A DNA stretch of 64,000 nt from Streptococcus gordonii (lineage in GTDB: Bacteria > Bacillota > Bacilli > Lactobacillales > Streptococcaceae). Below are positions 46,134-55,600 of this stretch, piece after piece; the first letter of the stretch is position 1; each line of letters opens with the position of its first letter. The notes below the pieces were generated by a model. That model was not told where the DNA came from, made no database searches, and saw only the letters and a program-made list of their open reading frames with translations. Position numbers and translations under genes: made by a program. The stretch covers positions 1-64,000 of the forward strand of contig NZ_LQWV01000023.1 of the NCBI RefSeq assembly GCF_001553855.1. Reading direction: 5' to 3'.

Positions 46134-46734
46134 AGAAACTGCAAAAACCATTCAGCGTCTCCTTTCTATTACAGAGACAGGTCTGGCATTTAGTCGTGAT
46201 GAATTTGATCAAGAGCGTTACTTAGAACTCCGTCAGCTTTTGGGACACCTCCTGGCTGATTGGTCAGATTTGGATGGGAAAGAATTGACAGAGCTGTTGC
46301 GCCCAACGGATTTTTACGCCACTCCCTTGATTGATGTCCGAGCTGTACTGGTTCGAGACGGAAAAGTCTGTTTGGTCAAGGGGAAAAATGAGAATACTTG
46401 GGCTTTACCTGGCGGCTTTTGTGAAGTCGGCCTATCTCCTAAGGAAAATATCGTCAAGGAAGTCCAAGAAGAAACGGGATTTAATGTTTCAGTTTCTCGT
46501 CTGCTTGCAATTTTTGATACTAATAAATTTCAATTTCAGAGTAAGCAATATGCTAAACTGGTCTTCGAGTGTCAGATAGAGGATGGAGATTTTCAGCCTA
46601 ATACAGAAATAGAAGAGTTAGCTTTTTTTGATATCCAATCTTTACCAGAATTATCTTCTAAGCGGACTACAAAAGAGCAGTTGGAAATCCTTTGGGAAAT
46701 TTATCAAGGAGATAGAGAACAGTATTTGGATTAG
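46123..46734 (+). CDS. Nudix hydrolase with N-terminal Nudix_N_2-type domain
   Basis: The 203-aa protein has an N-terminal helical region (about 1-65) like Nudix_N_2 and a Nudix domain with ALPGGFCEVGLSPKENIVKEVQEETGF. The substrate may be ADP-ribose or a nucleotide sugar. It begins inside the last 11 bases of murF in another frame, so it is read from the same mRNA. Confidence 0.85.
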   Translation: METKETAKTIQRLLSITETGLAFSRDEFDQERYLELRQLLGHLLADWSDLDGKELTELLRPTDFYATPLIDVRAVLVRDGKVCLVKGKNENTWALPGGFCEVGLSPKENIVKEVQEETGFNVSVSRLLAIFDTNKFQFQSKQYAKLVFECQIEDGDFQPNTEIEELAFFDIQSLPELSSKRTTKEQLEILWEIYQGDREQYLD

Positions 46735-46796
46735 TTGAAAAATTAGTCAAAGACTATTAAATACTTTATTATTAATTTTAAAAATAGGAGATGAGA

Positions 46797-47501
46797 ATGG
46801 GAGATTTTTTTACAAGTCAAAAAACAGAACCGCCCGTATTAACACCTTTGGGATTAGTGCTCATGCTACTTGCTTTATTTATTGTGATCTATAGCGCAAG
46901 TAGATTTTACAAACAAAAAAGCTTTCAAAGAATTTTTCAAGGACTGCAGATTGTCCAATTGGTTCTTTTGTATGGTTGGTACATGGCTACTCAGGCTCCC
47001 TTGACTGAGAGTTTGCCTTTCTACCATTGTCGGATTGCTATGTTTGCAGTCTTGCTCTTGCCAAGGAGAACATCTTATAAACAATACTTTGCCTTATTGG
47101 GGGTATTTGGACCGATTTGTGCCTTGCTTCACCCAATTTTTGATCCTTACCCGCTTCCGCATATTACCTTATTTTCTTATTTAGTTGGGCATTTGGCTCT
47201 TTTGGGAAACTCTATTGTTTATTTGATGAATGAGTACGACTATAAAATTTTATCCAATCGTCGGATTATTGAAATAACTTTTGGCATGAATGCTGTCATT
47301 TTCCTTGTGAATCAGCTAACTGGTGGAGACTATGGATTCCTCAAAAATCCTCCTTTAGTTGGTGACTATGGTATGTTAGGAAATTTCCTCTTAGTATCTA
47401 CAGTATTAGTTGTAGCTCTGTGTGGTTTTTCCCTTCTTTTTAAACGCTTGAAAGAAGCTCAGGAAAACAGAATATTCCTTTTAAAAGATTGGAGAGAATG
47501 A
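46797..47501 (+). CDS. TMEM164/YwaF-like membrane protein, first of a tandem pair
   Basis: The protein of about 234 aa has six or seven helices. The conserved segments are LPFYHCRIAMF, FDPYPLPHITLFSYLVGH and NQLTGGDYGFLKNPP. This is the TIGR02206/YwaF pattern, in the same family as eukaryotic TMEM164, in which a Cys and a His are needed for acyltransferase activity. Here the YHCR Cys and the VGH His are possible equivalents. Start: ATG 46797 has AGGAG six bases upstream; the ATG at 46791 touches it. The second copy begins one base after its stop. Confidence 0.75.
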   Translation: MGDFFTSQKTEPPVLTPLGLVLMLLALFIVIYSASRFYKQKSFQRIFQGLQIVQLVLLYGWYMATQAPLTESLPFYHCRIAMFAVLLLPRRTSYKQYFALLGVFGPICALLHPIFDPYPLPHITLFSYLVGHLALLGNSIVYLMNEYDYKILSNRRIIEITFGMNAVIFLVNQLTGGDYGFLKNPPLVGDYGMLGNFLLVSTVLVVALCGFSLLFKRLKEAQENRIFLLKDWRE

Positions 47502-47502
47502 G

Positions 47503-48198
47503 ATGCTTCCATTTTTAACGACAAATCAGACGGCTCCCCCTTTGATCTCGGCTCTTGCCTATGCTTTAATGATTTCCCTTGTTGTCTTATCCATTTATGG
47601 TGCAGTTAAATATCATGACAATCCAAGCTTTGTTAAGACGTTTAAGTGGATTCAGTTTGTTCAGCTTTTGGCTCTTTATGCTTGGTATATCGGTTTCCGT
47701 CTTCCTTTGGCCAACAGTCTTCCTCTTTATCATTGTAGACTAGCCATGTTTGCTATGATTTTCTTACCAGATAAATGGAAGATAAAGCAGTATTTTGCTT
47801 TACTTGGAGCTAGTGGTGCTATTTTTGCCTTAGGTTATCCTGTATTTGATCCTTATGACTTTCCACATATTACAAGCTTTTCATTTTTGATTGGTCATTA
47901 TGCACTTTTAGTTAATTCTTTGATTTATCTATTTAATCATTATGATAAACGTTTACTAAAAAAGTCCGAGATTATTGTCTATACCTTGATGTTGAATCTC
48001 TTCTTAATTGGGGTCAATCAAGTGACAGGAGGAAATTATGGCCTTCTAGCTAGACCTCCGTTTATCAGTGGTGACAACCTCTTGATAAACTATTCTTTGG
48101 TTTCTTTTATTTTGATTCTGGCCTTGCTTCTCTTTGACGAGTTATTTAAAAGAAATATTTTCAAAAAAAGTATTTTTAAAAGAAAAAGATCTGCTTAA
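47503..48198 (+). CDS. TMEM164/YwaF-like membrane protein, second of a tandem pair
   Basis: The 231-aa paralogue of the preceding protein keeps the same landmarks: LPLYHCRLAMF with Cys78, FDPYDFPHITSFSFLIGH with His122 and His132, and NQVTGGNYGLLARPP. It diverges at both ends, with a C-terminal basic tail FKRNIFKKSIFKRKRS. The two genes are one base apart and surely cotranscribed, so the proteins may work together. The role in streptococci is unknown. Confidence 0.75.
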   Translation: MLPFLTTNQTAPPLISALAYALMISLVVLSIYGAVKYHDNPSFVKTFKWIQFVQLLALYAWYIGFRLPLANSLPLYHCRLAMFAMIFLPDKWKIKQYFALLGASGAIFALGYPVFDPYDFPHITSFSFLIGHYALLVNSLIYLFNHYDKRLLKKSEIIVYTLMLNLFLIGVNQVTGGNYGLLARPPFISGDNLLINYSLVSFILILALLLFDELFKRNIFKKSIFKRKRSA

Positions 48199-48240
48199 GA
48201 GGGCTTGAAAAGAAGTAGATTTCTTTAGAATTTAAATATT

Positions 48241-48270
48241 AAAAGCAGCTCTTCAAGAGCTGCTTTTGTT
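48241..48270. terminator. Bidirectional terminator
   Basis: AAAAGCAGCTC and GAGCTGCTTTT pair around TTCAA, between the tandem membrane genes and the convergent phosphoesterase gene. Confidence 0.9.
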
Positions 48271-48277
48271 TAAGTTT

Positions 48278-49141
48278 TTATGATTTAGTATCAAGAATTG
48301 TCAAGGCATCTCGCAGTTCATCTGCCAGGTGATTTTTCTTATAGGCAAGAAATTCTTCTAAATCTTTAACAGTGTTATATCGCTTGTGAAGACGATACAT
48401 CTGTGAGATTTTGTACTGAGGAAAGTCATTAAAAAAGTTTTGAGTCAGTTTCCATTCACGAATATAGCCCAGGGGACGCATGTGGTAGCGAACACCATCA
48501 ATGACTCGGCTATGGTTACGATGATGAAGATGGCCAAAAACGACATCTTTCACACCATATTTGACAAAGAGTTGGTGGAAAGCTTGGCTTCCTAGGAAGG
48601 CGTTGAAGCGTTGGAAATAGGGATGGTCATAAAGAAAGTCTTGATGGGGGACAAAATGCATAGTAATAATAATGGGACCATCCAAAGAAGCAAGTAGTTT
48701 TTCTAACTGAAGGAGGCTGTGAGCTGTAATGCTGGGATCGTCTAGTTTCCTATCTAATCTACGATCAAACCAGAAGTTATTTTTTGTTCTCAGGTGCTCT
48801 TCCTTACTTTTTTCTGGAACAAAGCTGTAATCATACCAGCCAGAAAAGCTGATGAGCTTGGTCTGACCAAACTGCTGGACCTGAAAATCATAACCAGAAA
48901 TCTCTTGTTCAGAAAGTCCCAGCATATCGTGGTTGCCGAGATTAAATGAGATGGTAAGTTCTTGCCTCAAGTCTTCAATAAAGGGCAAACTAATATGGGC
49001 TAGATCATTAGATAAATCCCCTGCAATGTGAAGATGGTCAATTTTTTCTTTTTTTAAAACATCCTTAAGTGTCTCTAGTTCAAAGTGACCAAACTGATTG
49101 GAGTCCAGATGAAGGTCGCTCATAAATCCGATTCTTGTCAT
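48278..49141 (-). CDS. Metallophosphoesterase
   Basis: The 287-aa calcineurin-like enzyme has the metal-binding series DLHLDSN, GDLSND, NLGNHD, THFVPHQ-type (ITMHFVPH) and GHLHHRNHS. It fits the streptococcal putative phosphoesterase family TIGR03729. Substrate unknown. It stands alone on the minus strand. The 281 bases before prfB hold its promoter region; nothing else certain was seen there. Confidence 0.85.
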   Translation of the reverse strand: MTRIGFMSDLHLDSNQFGHFELETLKDVLKKEKIDHLHIAGDLSNDLAHISLPFIEDLRQELTISFNLGNHDMLGLSEQEISGYDFQVQQFGQTKLISFSGWYDYSFVPEKSKEEHLRTKNNFWFDRRLDRKLDDPSITAHSLLQLEKLLASLDGPIIITMHFVPHQDFLYDHPYFQRFNAFLGSQAFHQLFVKYGVKDVVFGHLHHRNHSRVIDGVRYHMRPLGYIREWKLTQNFFNDFPQYKISQMYRLHKRYNTVKDLEEFLAYKKNHLADELRDALTILDTKS

Positions 49142-49387
49142 GGTTTTAGTCTAGCACAAAATTGTTCACTTGAACATATATAAGGTTAATTAGTTTTGCA
49201 GAGCTGATTTTAAGGGATATTCAAAGAAGAACAGCAAAAGAACAGACATTTTCATGTCGTGAAATTTACTTTTCTAACAATTTTGTAACAAGGAGTCCCT
49301 TGGCTTGCTATTCAATAAAAAGTATCATACACTTGATTCTGGACTTCTTGAATTTTATTTCAAAAAATAGTCAAACGTGTATAAGTA

Positions 49388-49396
49388 TGGTATAAT
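49388..49396 (+). promoter_or_regulatory. Extended -10 promoter of prfB
   Basis: TGGTATAAT lies 27 bases before the prfB ATG; AGAGGTAG gives the ribosome site. Confidence 0.6.
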
Positions 49397-49422
49397 TAAA
49401 CGATATGTGAAAAGAGGTAGTT

Positions 49423-50518
49423 ATGGATATTTCAGAAATTCGTCAAAAGATTGACGCAAATCGTGAAAAATTAGCTTCTTTCAGGGGGTCTCTTTGACTT
49501 AGAAGGTCTGGAAGAAGAAATCGCCATCTTAGAAAATAAGATGACAGAACCTGACTTTTGGGATGATAATATTGCCGCTCAAAAGACATCTCAAGAACTC
49601 AATGAACTCAAACAAACCTATGAAAATTTCCATCAGATGACGGATCTTTTTGATGAATCAGAAATTTTGCTTGATTTTCTAGCTGAGGATGATTCGGTTC
49701 AAGAGGAATTAGAGGAAAAGCTGGCAGAACTCGAGAAAATGATGACCAGCTATGAAATGACTTTGCTTTTGTCTGAACCATATGATAATAATAATGCGAT
49801 TCTCGAGATTCATCCAGGCTCTGGAGGTACTGAAGCTCAGGATTGGGGAGACATGCTGCTCCGTATGTATACACGTTTTGGCAATGCTAAGGGCTTCAAG
49901 GTAGAGGTTCTAGACTATCAGGCTGGTGATGAAGCTGGTATTAAATCGGTTACTCTCTCTTTTGAGGGGCCACATGCCTATGGTTTGCTTAAGTCAGAAA
50001 TGGGAGTTCACCGTTTGGTTCGGATTTCGCCATTTGACTCAGCTAAACGTCGCCATACGTCCTTTACTTCCGTAGAGGTTATGCCTGAATTGGATGATAC
50101 CATTGAAGTAGAAATTCGAGAAGACGATATTAAGATGGACACCTTCCGTTCGGGCGGAGCTGGTGGTCAGAACGTCAATAAGGTTTCTACTGGGGTGCGA
50201 CTGACGCATATTCCTACTGGAATTGTGGTGCAGTCTACCGTTGATCGGACTCAGTATGGGAACCGTGATCGTGCAATGAAGATGCTTCAGGCTAAGCTGT
50301 ATCAACTTGAACAAGAGAAAAAAGCAGCTGAGGTTGACTCATTAAAGGGCGACAAAAAAGAAATTTCGTGGGGAAGCCAAATTCGTTCTTACGTTTTTAC
50401 ACCTTACACCATGGTCAAAGACCATCGGACCAGTTATGAAGTGGCCCAGGTCGATAAGGTGATGGACGGCGATTTAGATGGCTTTATCGATGCTTATTTA
50501 AAATGGCGTCTCAACTAA
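49423..50518 (+). CDS. prfB: Peptide chain release factor 2, made by programmed +1 frameshift
   Basis: ATG 49423 opens 24 codons ([20 protein letters not shown], then RGSL) ending at TGA 49495-49497. The CTT-TGA slip site is preceded by AGGGGG (49483-49488), the internal Shine-Dalgarno that promotes a +1 shift; reading then goes on from GAC at 49496 for 340 residues. The protein is 364 aa. RF2 features: SPF ([12 protein letters not shown]) for stop-codon reading and GGQ ([13 protein letters not shown]) for hydrolysis. RF2 reads UGA and UAA, so the shift autoregulates its level. ftsE follows after 22 bases. Confidence 0.97.
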
Positions 50519-50540
50519 CAGAAGGGAATTTTAGTAATAA

Positions 50541-51233
50541 ATGTCTATTATTGAAATGAGAGATGTTGTCAAAAAATACGACAACGGGACAACAGCTTTA
50601 CGAGGTGTGACGGTGAAAGTAGAACCAGGGGAATTTGCCTATATTGTAGGACCCTCAGGTGCAGGGAAATCAACTTTTATTCGCTTGCTCTACCGTGAAG
50701 TTGCACTAGATAAGGGTGCACTAAAAGTAGCCGGTTTTAATTTGGCTAAGATAAAAAAACGCGATGTACCAATGCTTCGCCGTAAAGTAGGAGTAGTTTT
50801 CCAAGACTATAAACTGCTTCCAAAGAAGACAGTCTATGAAAATATTGCCTATGCCATGGAAGTAATTGGTGAACGCAGAAGTCACATTAAGAAACGGGTT
50901 ATGGAAGTATTAGACCTAGTGGGACTTAAGCACAAGGTCCGTTCTTTCCCTAATGAGCTTTCAGGGGGAGAGCAACAGCGGATTGCTATCGCTCGTGCCA
51001 TTGTCAATAACCCTAAGGTTTTGATTGCTGACGAGCCAACTGGGAACTTGGACCCAGATAACTCTTGGGAAATTATGAACTTATTAGAGCGGATTAACCT
51101 GCAAGGTACAACTGTTCTAATGGCGACCCACAATAGCCAAATTGTAAATACTTTACGCCATCGCGTCATTGCGATTGAAAATGGCCGTGTGGTACGTGAT
51201 GAAGCGGAAGGAGAATACGGATACGATGATTAG
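50541..51233 (+). CDS. ftsE: Cell-division ATPase FtsE
   Basis: The 230-aa ABC ATPase has GPSGAGKST, LSGGEQQRIAIARA and VLIADEPTGNLD. With FtsX it passes a signal across the membrane to peptidoglycan hydrolases such as PcsB in streptococci. It lies in the prfB-ftsE-ftsX unit, and its stop overlaps the ftsX ATG. Confidence 0.97.
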   Translation: MSIIEMRDVVKKYDNGTTALRGVTVKVEPGEFAYIVGPSGAGKSTFIRLLYREVALDKGALKVAGFNLAKIKKRDVPMLRRKVGVVFQDYKLLPKKTVYENIAYAMEVIGERRSHIKKRVMEVLDLVGLKHKVRSFPNELSGGEQQRIAIARAIVNNPKVLIADEPTGNLDPDNSWEIMNLLERINLQGTTVLMATHNSQIVNTLRHRVIAIENGRVVRDEAEGEYGYDD

Positions 51234-52152
51234 TAGATTTTTCCGTCATTTGATAGAGTCGTTAAAAAGTTTGAAGCGAAATGGTTGGATGACGGTAGCC
51301 GCAATCAGTACGGTAATGATTACTCTTAGTTTGGTTGCTATTTTTGTTTCGGTTATTTTGAATACGACAAAATTAGCCAATGACTTAAAAAACAATGTTC
51401 GAGTGATGGTTTATGTTCGCAAGGATATTGAAGACAACAGTTTGACGGTTGTTAAAGAAGGTCAGACAGTTGATAATGAAAATTACCATAAAGTCTATGA
51501 TGCTTTGAAAAAAATTGATCATATTGAGAAAATTACTTTTTCAAGTAAGCAAGAGCAATATGAAAAATTGACAGAGACTATGGGAAGTGATTGGAAAATC
51601 TTTGATGGTGACGCCAATCCCCTATACGATGCCTACATCGTTGAGACAACCGACCCAAAATATGTTTCTTCAGTGAAGGAAGAAGCCCAGAAAATCGATG
51701 GAGTCTCTGATGTTCAAGATGGTGGAGCAAACACCAAGCGGATTTTCTCTTTGGCTGACTTTATTCAGACTTGGGGCTTAATCTTGGCTGGTATGTTGAT
51801 ATTCATTGCTATCTTCTTGATTTCCAATACTATTCGGATTACCATTATTTCTCGGAGTCGCGAGATTCAAATTATGCGATTGGTAGGCGCAAAAAATAGT
51901 TATATCCGCGGACCTTTCTTGTTAGAAGGTGCCTGGATTGGTCTACTTGGAGCTGTTATGCCAGCAGCCCTGGTTTATTTTGCATATAATATTGCCTATC
52001 GATCAGTCAATAAAGGTTTAGTGGCACAAAATCTCTCAATGATTGCACCTAAATTATTTATTCCAATCATGATTGCCTCTCTCTTTGTTTTGGGAATCAT
52101 TATTGGCTCAATTGGATCTGTCTTCTCAATGAGACGTTTCTTGAAGATATAA
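51226..52152 (+). CDS. ftsX: Cell-division membrane protein FtsX
   Basis: The 308-aa protein has an N-terminal cytoplasmic segment, a first helix (WMTVAAISTVMITLSLVAIFVSV), an extracellular loop of about 120 residues that in pneumococcus contacts PcsB, and three further helices. Start: ATG 51226 (MISRFFRHLIESLKS) overlaps the ftsE stop by 8 bases; a longer frame from 51169 is the out-of-frame start of an unrelated reading. Confidence 0.95.
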   Translation: MISRFFRHLIESLKSLKRNGWMTVAAISTVMITLSLVAIFVSVILNTTKLANDLKNNVRVMVYVRKDIEDNSLTVVKEGQTVDNENYHKVYDALKKIDHIEKITFSSKQEQYEKLTETMGSDWKIFDGDANPLYDAYIVETTDPKYVSSVKEEAQKIDGVSDVQDGGANTKRIFSLADFIQTWGLILAGMLIFIAIFLISNTIRITIISRSREIQIMRLVGAKNSYIRGPFLLEGAWIGLLGAVMPAALVYFAYNIAYRSVNKGLVAQNLSMIAPKLFIPIMIASLFVLGIIIGSIGSVFSMRRFLKI

Positions 52153-52154
52153 AC

Positions 52155-52181
52155 AAAAGGATTAGCTTAGCTAATCCTTTT
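52155..52181. terminator. Bidirectional terminator
   Basis: AAAAGGATTAGC and GCTAATCCTTTT form a 12-bp perfect stem around TTA, between ftsX and the convergent hydrolase gene. Confidence 0.9.
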
Positions 52182-52193
52182 CATTCTGTTCGT

Positions 52194-52829
52194 TTATTTT
52201 AAAAATGGATTGAACATTTTTTCATGTGCAATCGTCGTAGCCGGTCCGTGGCCTGGATAGACATCATATTCCTTTGGTAAATGAAGCAATTCTTGTTTGA
52301 TACCAGTAATCAGCTGGTCAAAATTTCCAGTTGGAAGGTCTGTGCGTCCAATTGATTCTCTAAAGAGAGCGTCACCAGAGAGAACGAAATATCCTTCAGG
52401 AAAGACAAGGGAGACTCCTCCAATTGAGTGGCCTGGTGTAGGTAGAACATAAAATGTGAAACCATCCAAGTCATATTTTTCATGATAAATAAAGAAATGC
52501 TCAGCCGGTTTTAAAACAAGTGTTTCGATATCATTATGTCGATCGAGTCCAGAAAGATTCAACTCAGGTGTATAGAGCCAGCTGGCTTCGCTTTCAGCTA
52601 CATAGACTGGAGGATATCCAAATGATTCTCGAACCAAATCTAGGCTCATGATATGGTCATAATGGGTATGGGTTAGTAAAATTGCTGAAATAGGCTTTCC
52701 GATTTCAGTGATTTTCTTTTGGATTGCTTGAAAATTACTACCGGGATCAACTAGGATCAGATGACTGTCATTTTCTATATAATAGGTATTTTCGTAAGCT
52801 AAAGGATTTAATGTTTTATGTACTTGCAT
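52194..52829 (-). CDS. Metallo-beta-lactamase-fold hydrolase (glyoxalase II-like)
   Basis: The 211-aa protein has the MBL metal-binding HxHxDH in LTHTHYDHIMS, then TPGHSIGG, SGDALF and YPGHGPATT. It is the short streptococcal type, without the full C-terminal domain of glyoxalase II. Substrate unknown. It is alone on the minus strand, ending at the shared terminator. Confidence 0.88.
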   Translation of the reverse strand: MQVHKTLNPLAYENTYYIENDSHLILVDPGSNFQAIQKKITEIGKPISAILLTHTHYDHIMSLDLVRESFGYPPVYVAESEASWLYTPELNLSGLDRHNDIETLVLKPAEHFFIYHEKYDLDGFTFYVLPTPGHSIGGVSLVFPEGYFVLSGDALFRESIGRTDLPTGNFDQLITGIKQELLHLPKEYDVYPGHGPATTIAHEKMFNPFLK

Positions 52830-52995
52830 GATTCTTCCTCTCTATGATGAGTGTATCAAAAAAAATAAGTTTTAGCAGAAATGAAGCTTGAAAATGGGCT
52901 ATTTATCTTTTGCTAAAAGTAGATTGTATAATCAAGAAATCATCTAAGTGCTCTCTGGTTTTCATTATTCTAGCCTCGCATCTTGACTGCAAACA

Positions 52996-53004
52996 TGGTA
53001 TAAT
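52996..53004 (+). promoter_or_regulatory. Extended -10 promoter giving a near-leaderless dinG mRNA
   Basis: TGGTATAAT ends at 53004, so transcription should start near 53011, at most a few bases before ATG 53014. No ribosome site is visible before either candidate start. Confidence 0.6.
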
Positions 53005-53013
53005 TTTGATAAG

Positions 53014-55488
53014 ATGAAACGAAAAAATATGAAGTATGCTATTGTCGATTTGGAAGCGACAGGAACAGGTAGCACTGCAAAAATTATTCAAGTAGGAATT
53101 GTCATTCTAGAAGATGGAGAGATTAAGCAGACCTACCAGACAGATATTAACCCTCATGAGGCTTTAGAAGAACATATCAAACAGCTGACAGGTTTGTCTG
53201 ATCAACGCTTGAGCCAGGCACCAGATTTTTCTCAGGTGGCGCGTGAGATCTATGAACTGATTGAAGATGCAGTTTTTGTAGCCCATAATGTTAAATTTGA
53301 TGCGAATCTATTAGCAGAGTCCCTTTTTTGGGAAGGCTTTGACTTATTGTCTCCTCGTGTCGATACTGTAGAGTTGGCTCAAGTCGTGTTTCCAACTTAT
53401 GAAAAATATGGGCTATCCAGTCTCTGTGAACTACTGGAAATTCCTTTGGAACAAGCCCATACCGCTATTTCAGATGCTATGGCGACTGCCCTGCTATTTT
53501 TAAAAATCCAAGAAAAAATTCAAAGTTTACCCAAGCCCTTACTAGAACGCCTTCTTGTTTTGTCTGATAGCTTGATTTATGAGTCTCGCTTGGTGCTGGA
53601 AGACTGTTTTGAGAAGATGCCAGATGGAAGAGCAGATGATTGGTTTGATTGTCACGGAATTTATTTAAGAAAGCAGTCTAAGATTGGTAAAGAAAGATGT
53701 CTATCTAGTGATTTTGCTAAAAATATTTCTTTGCTTGGACTAGAAGAAAGACCTGAACAGCAAAAGTTTGCTTCTCTCATAGAAGAGGCCATAAAAAATC
53801 CTTTGCCTAATTTCTTACAAGCCCAGGCTGGCTTAGGAAAGACCTATGGTTATCTGCTACCTCTTTTGGCACATTGTCAGGAAAAGATCGTAGTCAGTGT
53901 ACCGACTAAAATTTTGCAGGATCAAATTGCAACTGGAGAAGGAAGAGCGATTGAAGAGGTTTTTCAAGTAGCTTTTCATAGTTTAAAAAGTCCAAAATCC
54001 TATATCAAGTTGGATGCTTTTTACCAGAGTTTAGAGCGCTTGGATGATAATCGCTTGCTTAACCGTTGCAAGATGCAGCTTTTAGTTTGGCTTACTGAAA
54101 CTAAAACAGGAGACTTAGAAGAAATTGGTCAAGCTCATCGTTATCAAGCTTTTTTTGAGGAGATAGGACATGACGGCCAATTGAGCAAAAAATCTTTGTT
54201 TTACGGTGTAGATTTTTGGCAGATTGGTCAGGAAAAAGCAAGGGAGAGTAGAGTATTATTGACTAATCACGCTTACCTCCTCACTCGTTTAGAAGATGAT
54301 AAAAGTTTGATTGAAGGACGTATTTTAGTAGTAGATGAGGCTCAGAAGCTCTTTTTGGCTTTAGAAAGTTTTTCTCAAAAAAGTCTCAAGATGAATCAGC
54401 TATTGCAGACAATTCAGCAAGAAATTCTTCGTGTGGATTCTCTTCTGGAACGCCGTTTACTTGAAAGTCTGCAATTTGAACTAGCACAGCTAGTGGAAGT
54501 TCTTCATAACGAAAGAGTGAGTGAAGTAAGTGACAAAACCTTACTTAAGCTTAGACAGGATTTGTCTGAACTTCCAGATCACTATCTTCCAGAATTGCGT
54601 GAGATTTTGGATCACAGGTATGAACAATTTTGGTTGGAAGATGAATATTTTGAACAACATCGAGTAACTAGTCTTCATGCAGCTAGATTATCTTTGATGA
54701 ACTTTCAGGATTTTCTGCCTGAAAGGGTCCAGCTCTTTTTCATATCTGCAACCTTAGAAATCAGCCGAAAGGTGAATCTAGCTCAGCTACTTGGCTTTCA
54801 AGTCTATCAGTTTTATCATTTGCCAGCTAAGAATTATCACCAGCAGAGAATTTGGGTCGATAAAGATTTTCCAGATTTGGCTGATTTGCCACTTCCCCAC
54901 CATGCCCAATTCATTGTTGAGAGGATTGAAAGTTTATATGACCTAAACCTTCCGATTTTAGTTCTCTTTACTTCTAAGGAGCTCTTGTTGGAAGTATCAG
55001 AAAATTTGTCTTTGCAGCATCTAGCTCAGTATAAAAATGGTGATGCTAGTAACATTAAACGTCGTTTTGATCGAGGAGAAGCCCAAATATTACTAGGTAC
55101 AGGTAGTTTCTGGGAAGGAACGGATTTTTCTAGTCAGGACAAAATGATTCAAATCATTACACGTCTACCTTTTGACAATCCGCAAAATGTTTTCACGCAA
55201 AAGATGAATCGACGACTTCGACAAGAAGGGAAAAACCCCTTTTATGATTATAGTTTGCCGGTTGCGATTCTACGTTTGAAACAAGCTTTGGGACGGACGG
55301 TTCGCCATCGCAAACAGCAGTCTGCTGTTCTTATCTTGGATAATCGTGTCTATACCAAGCGATATAGTCGCCAGATCAGAGGAGTCTTATCTAAGACAGC
55401 ACCAATTGAGCAGTCTTCTTTTCATCAAATTCGACAAGATATAGGACTTTATTTTAAGAAAAAGATTGAAAAAAAGAAAAACGAGTAA
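53014..55488 (+). CDS. dinG: DinG-type helicase with N-terminal exonuclease domain
   Basis: The 824-aa protein joins a DnaQ-like 3'-5' exonuclease domain (about 1-170; AIVDLEATGTGS, VFVAHNVKFDANLL, HTAISDAMATA carry the DEDD residues) to an XPD/DinG-type superfamily 2 helicase (QAQAGLGKTYG, VVDEAQKL in the DEAH position, GSFWEGTDF and QALGRTVRHRKQQ late). The Firmicute form lacks an obvious FeS cluster. An alternative start is ATG 53029 (MKYAIVDLE). The mRNA is probably leaderless. Confidence 0.92.
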   Translation: MKRKNMKYAIVDLEATGTGSTAKIIQVGIVILEDGEIKQTYQTDINPHEALEEHIKQLTGLSDQRLSQAPDFSQVAREIYELIEDAVFVAHNVKFDANLLAESLFWEGFDLLSPRVDTVELAQVVFPTYEKYGLSSLCELLEIPLEQAHTAISDAMATALLFLKIQEKIQSLPKPLLERLLVLSDSLIYESRLVLEDCFEKMPDGRADDWFDCHGIYLRKQSKIGKERCLSSDFAKNISLLGLEERPEQQKFASLIEEAIKNPLPNFLQAQAGLGKTYGYLLPLLAHCQEKIVVSVPTKILQDQIATGEGRAIEEVFQVAFHSLKSPKSYIKLDAFYQSLERLDDNRLLNRCKMQLLVWLTETKTGDLEEIGQAHRYQAFFEEIGHDGQLSKKSLFYGVDFWQIGQEKARESRVLLTNHAYLLTRLEDDKSLIEGRILVVDEAQKLFLALESFSQKSLKMNQLLQTIQQEILRVDSLLERRLLESLQFELAQLVEVLHNERVSEVSDKTLLKLRQDLSELPDHYLPELREILDHRYEQFWLEDEYFEQHRVTSLHAARLSLMNFQDFLPERVQLFFISATLEISRKVNLAQLLGFQVYQFYHLPAKNYHQQRIWVDKDFPDLADLPLPHHAQFIVERIESLYDLNLPILVLFTSKELLLEVSENLSLQHLAQYKNGDASNIKRRFDRGEAQILLGTGSFWEGTDFSSQDKMIQIITRLPFDNPQNVFTQKMNRRLRQEGKNPFYDYSLPVAILRLKQALGRTVRHRKQQSAVLILDNRVYTKRYSRQIRGVLSKTAPIEQSSFHQIRQDIGLYFKKKIEKKKNE

Positions 55489-55600
55489 CTTGTGTTTGGA
55501 GATCAAAGAATTTTTAAAAACTTTTAACACTCACTCAACTCAAGTTTCTAAATTCTGCTATAATAGAAACATTGAAAAAAGAAGAAGGTTCTGATTAATC

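Noticed and set aside
49275..49288. TAACA-ATTT-TGTAA, another exact match to TNACA-N4-TGTAA, upstream of prfB
   Set aside because: The second conserved block is absent, the neighbours are housekeeping genes, and about one such match is expected by chance in AT-rich DNA of this length.
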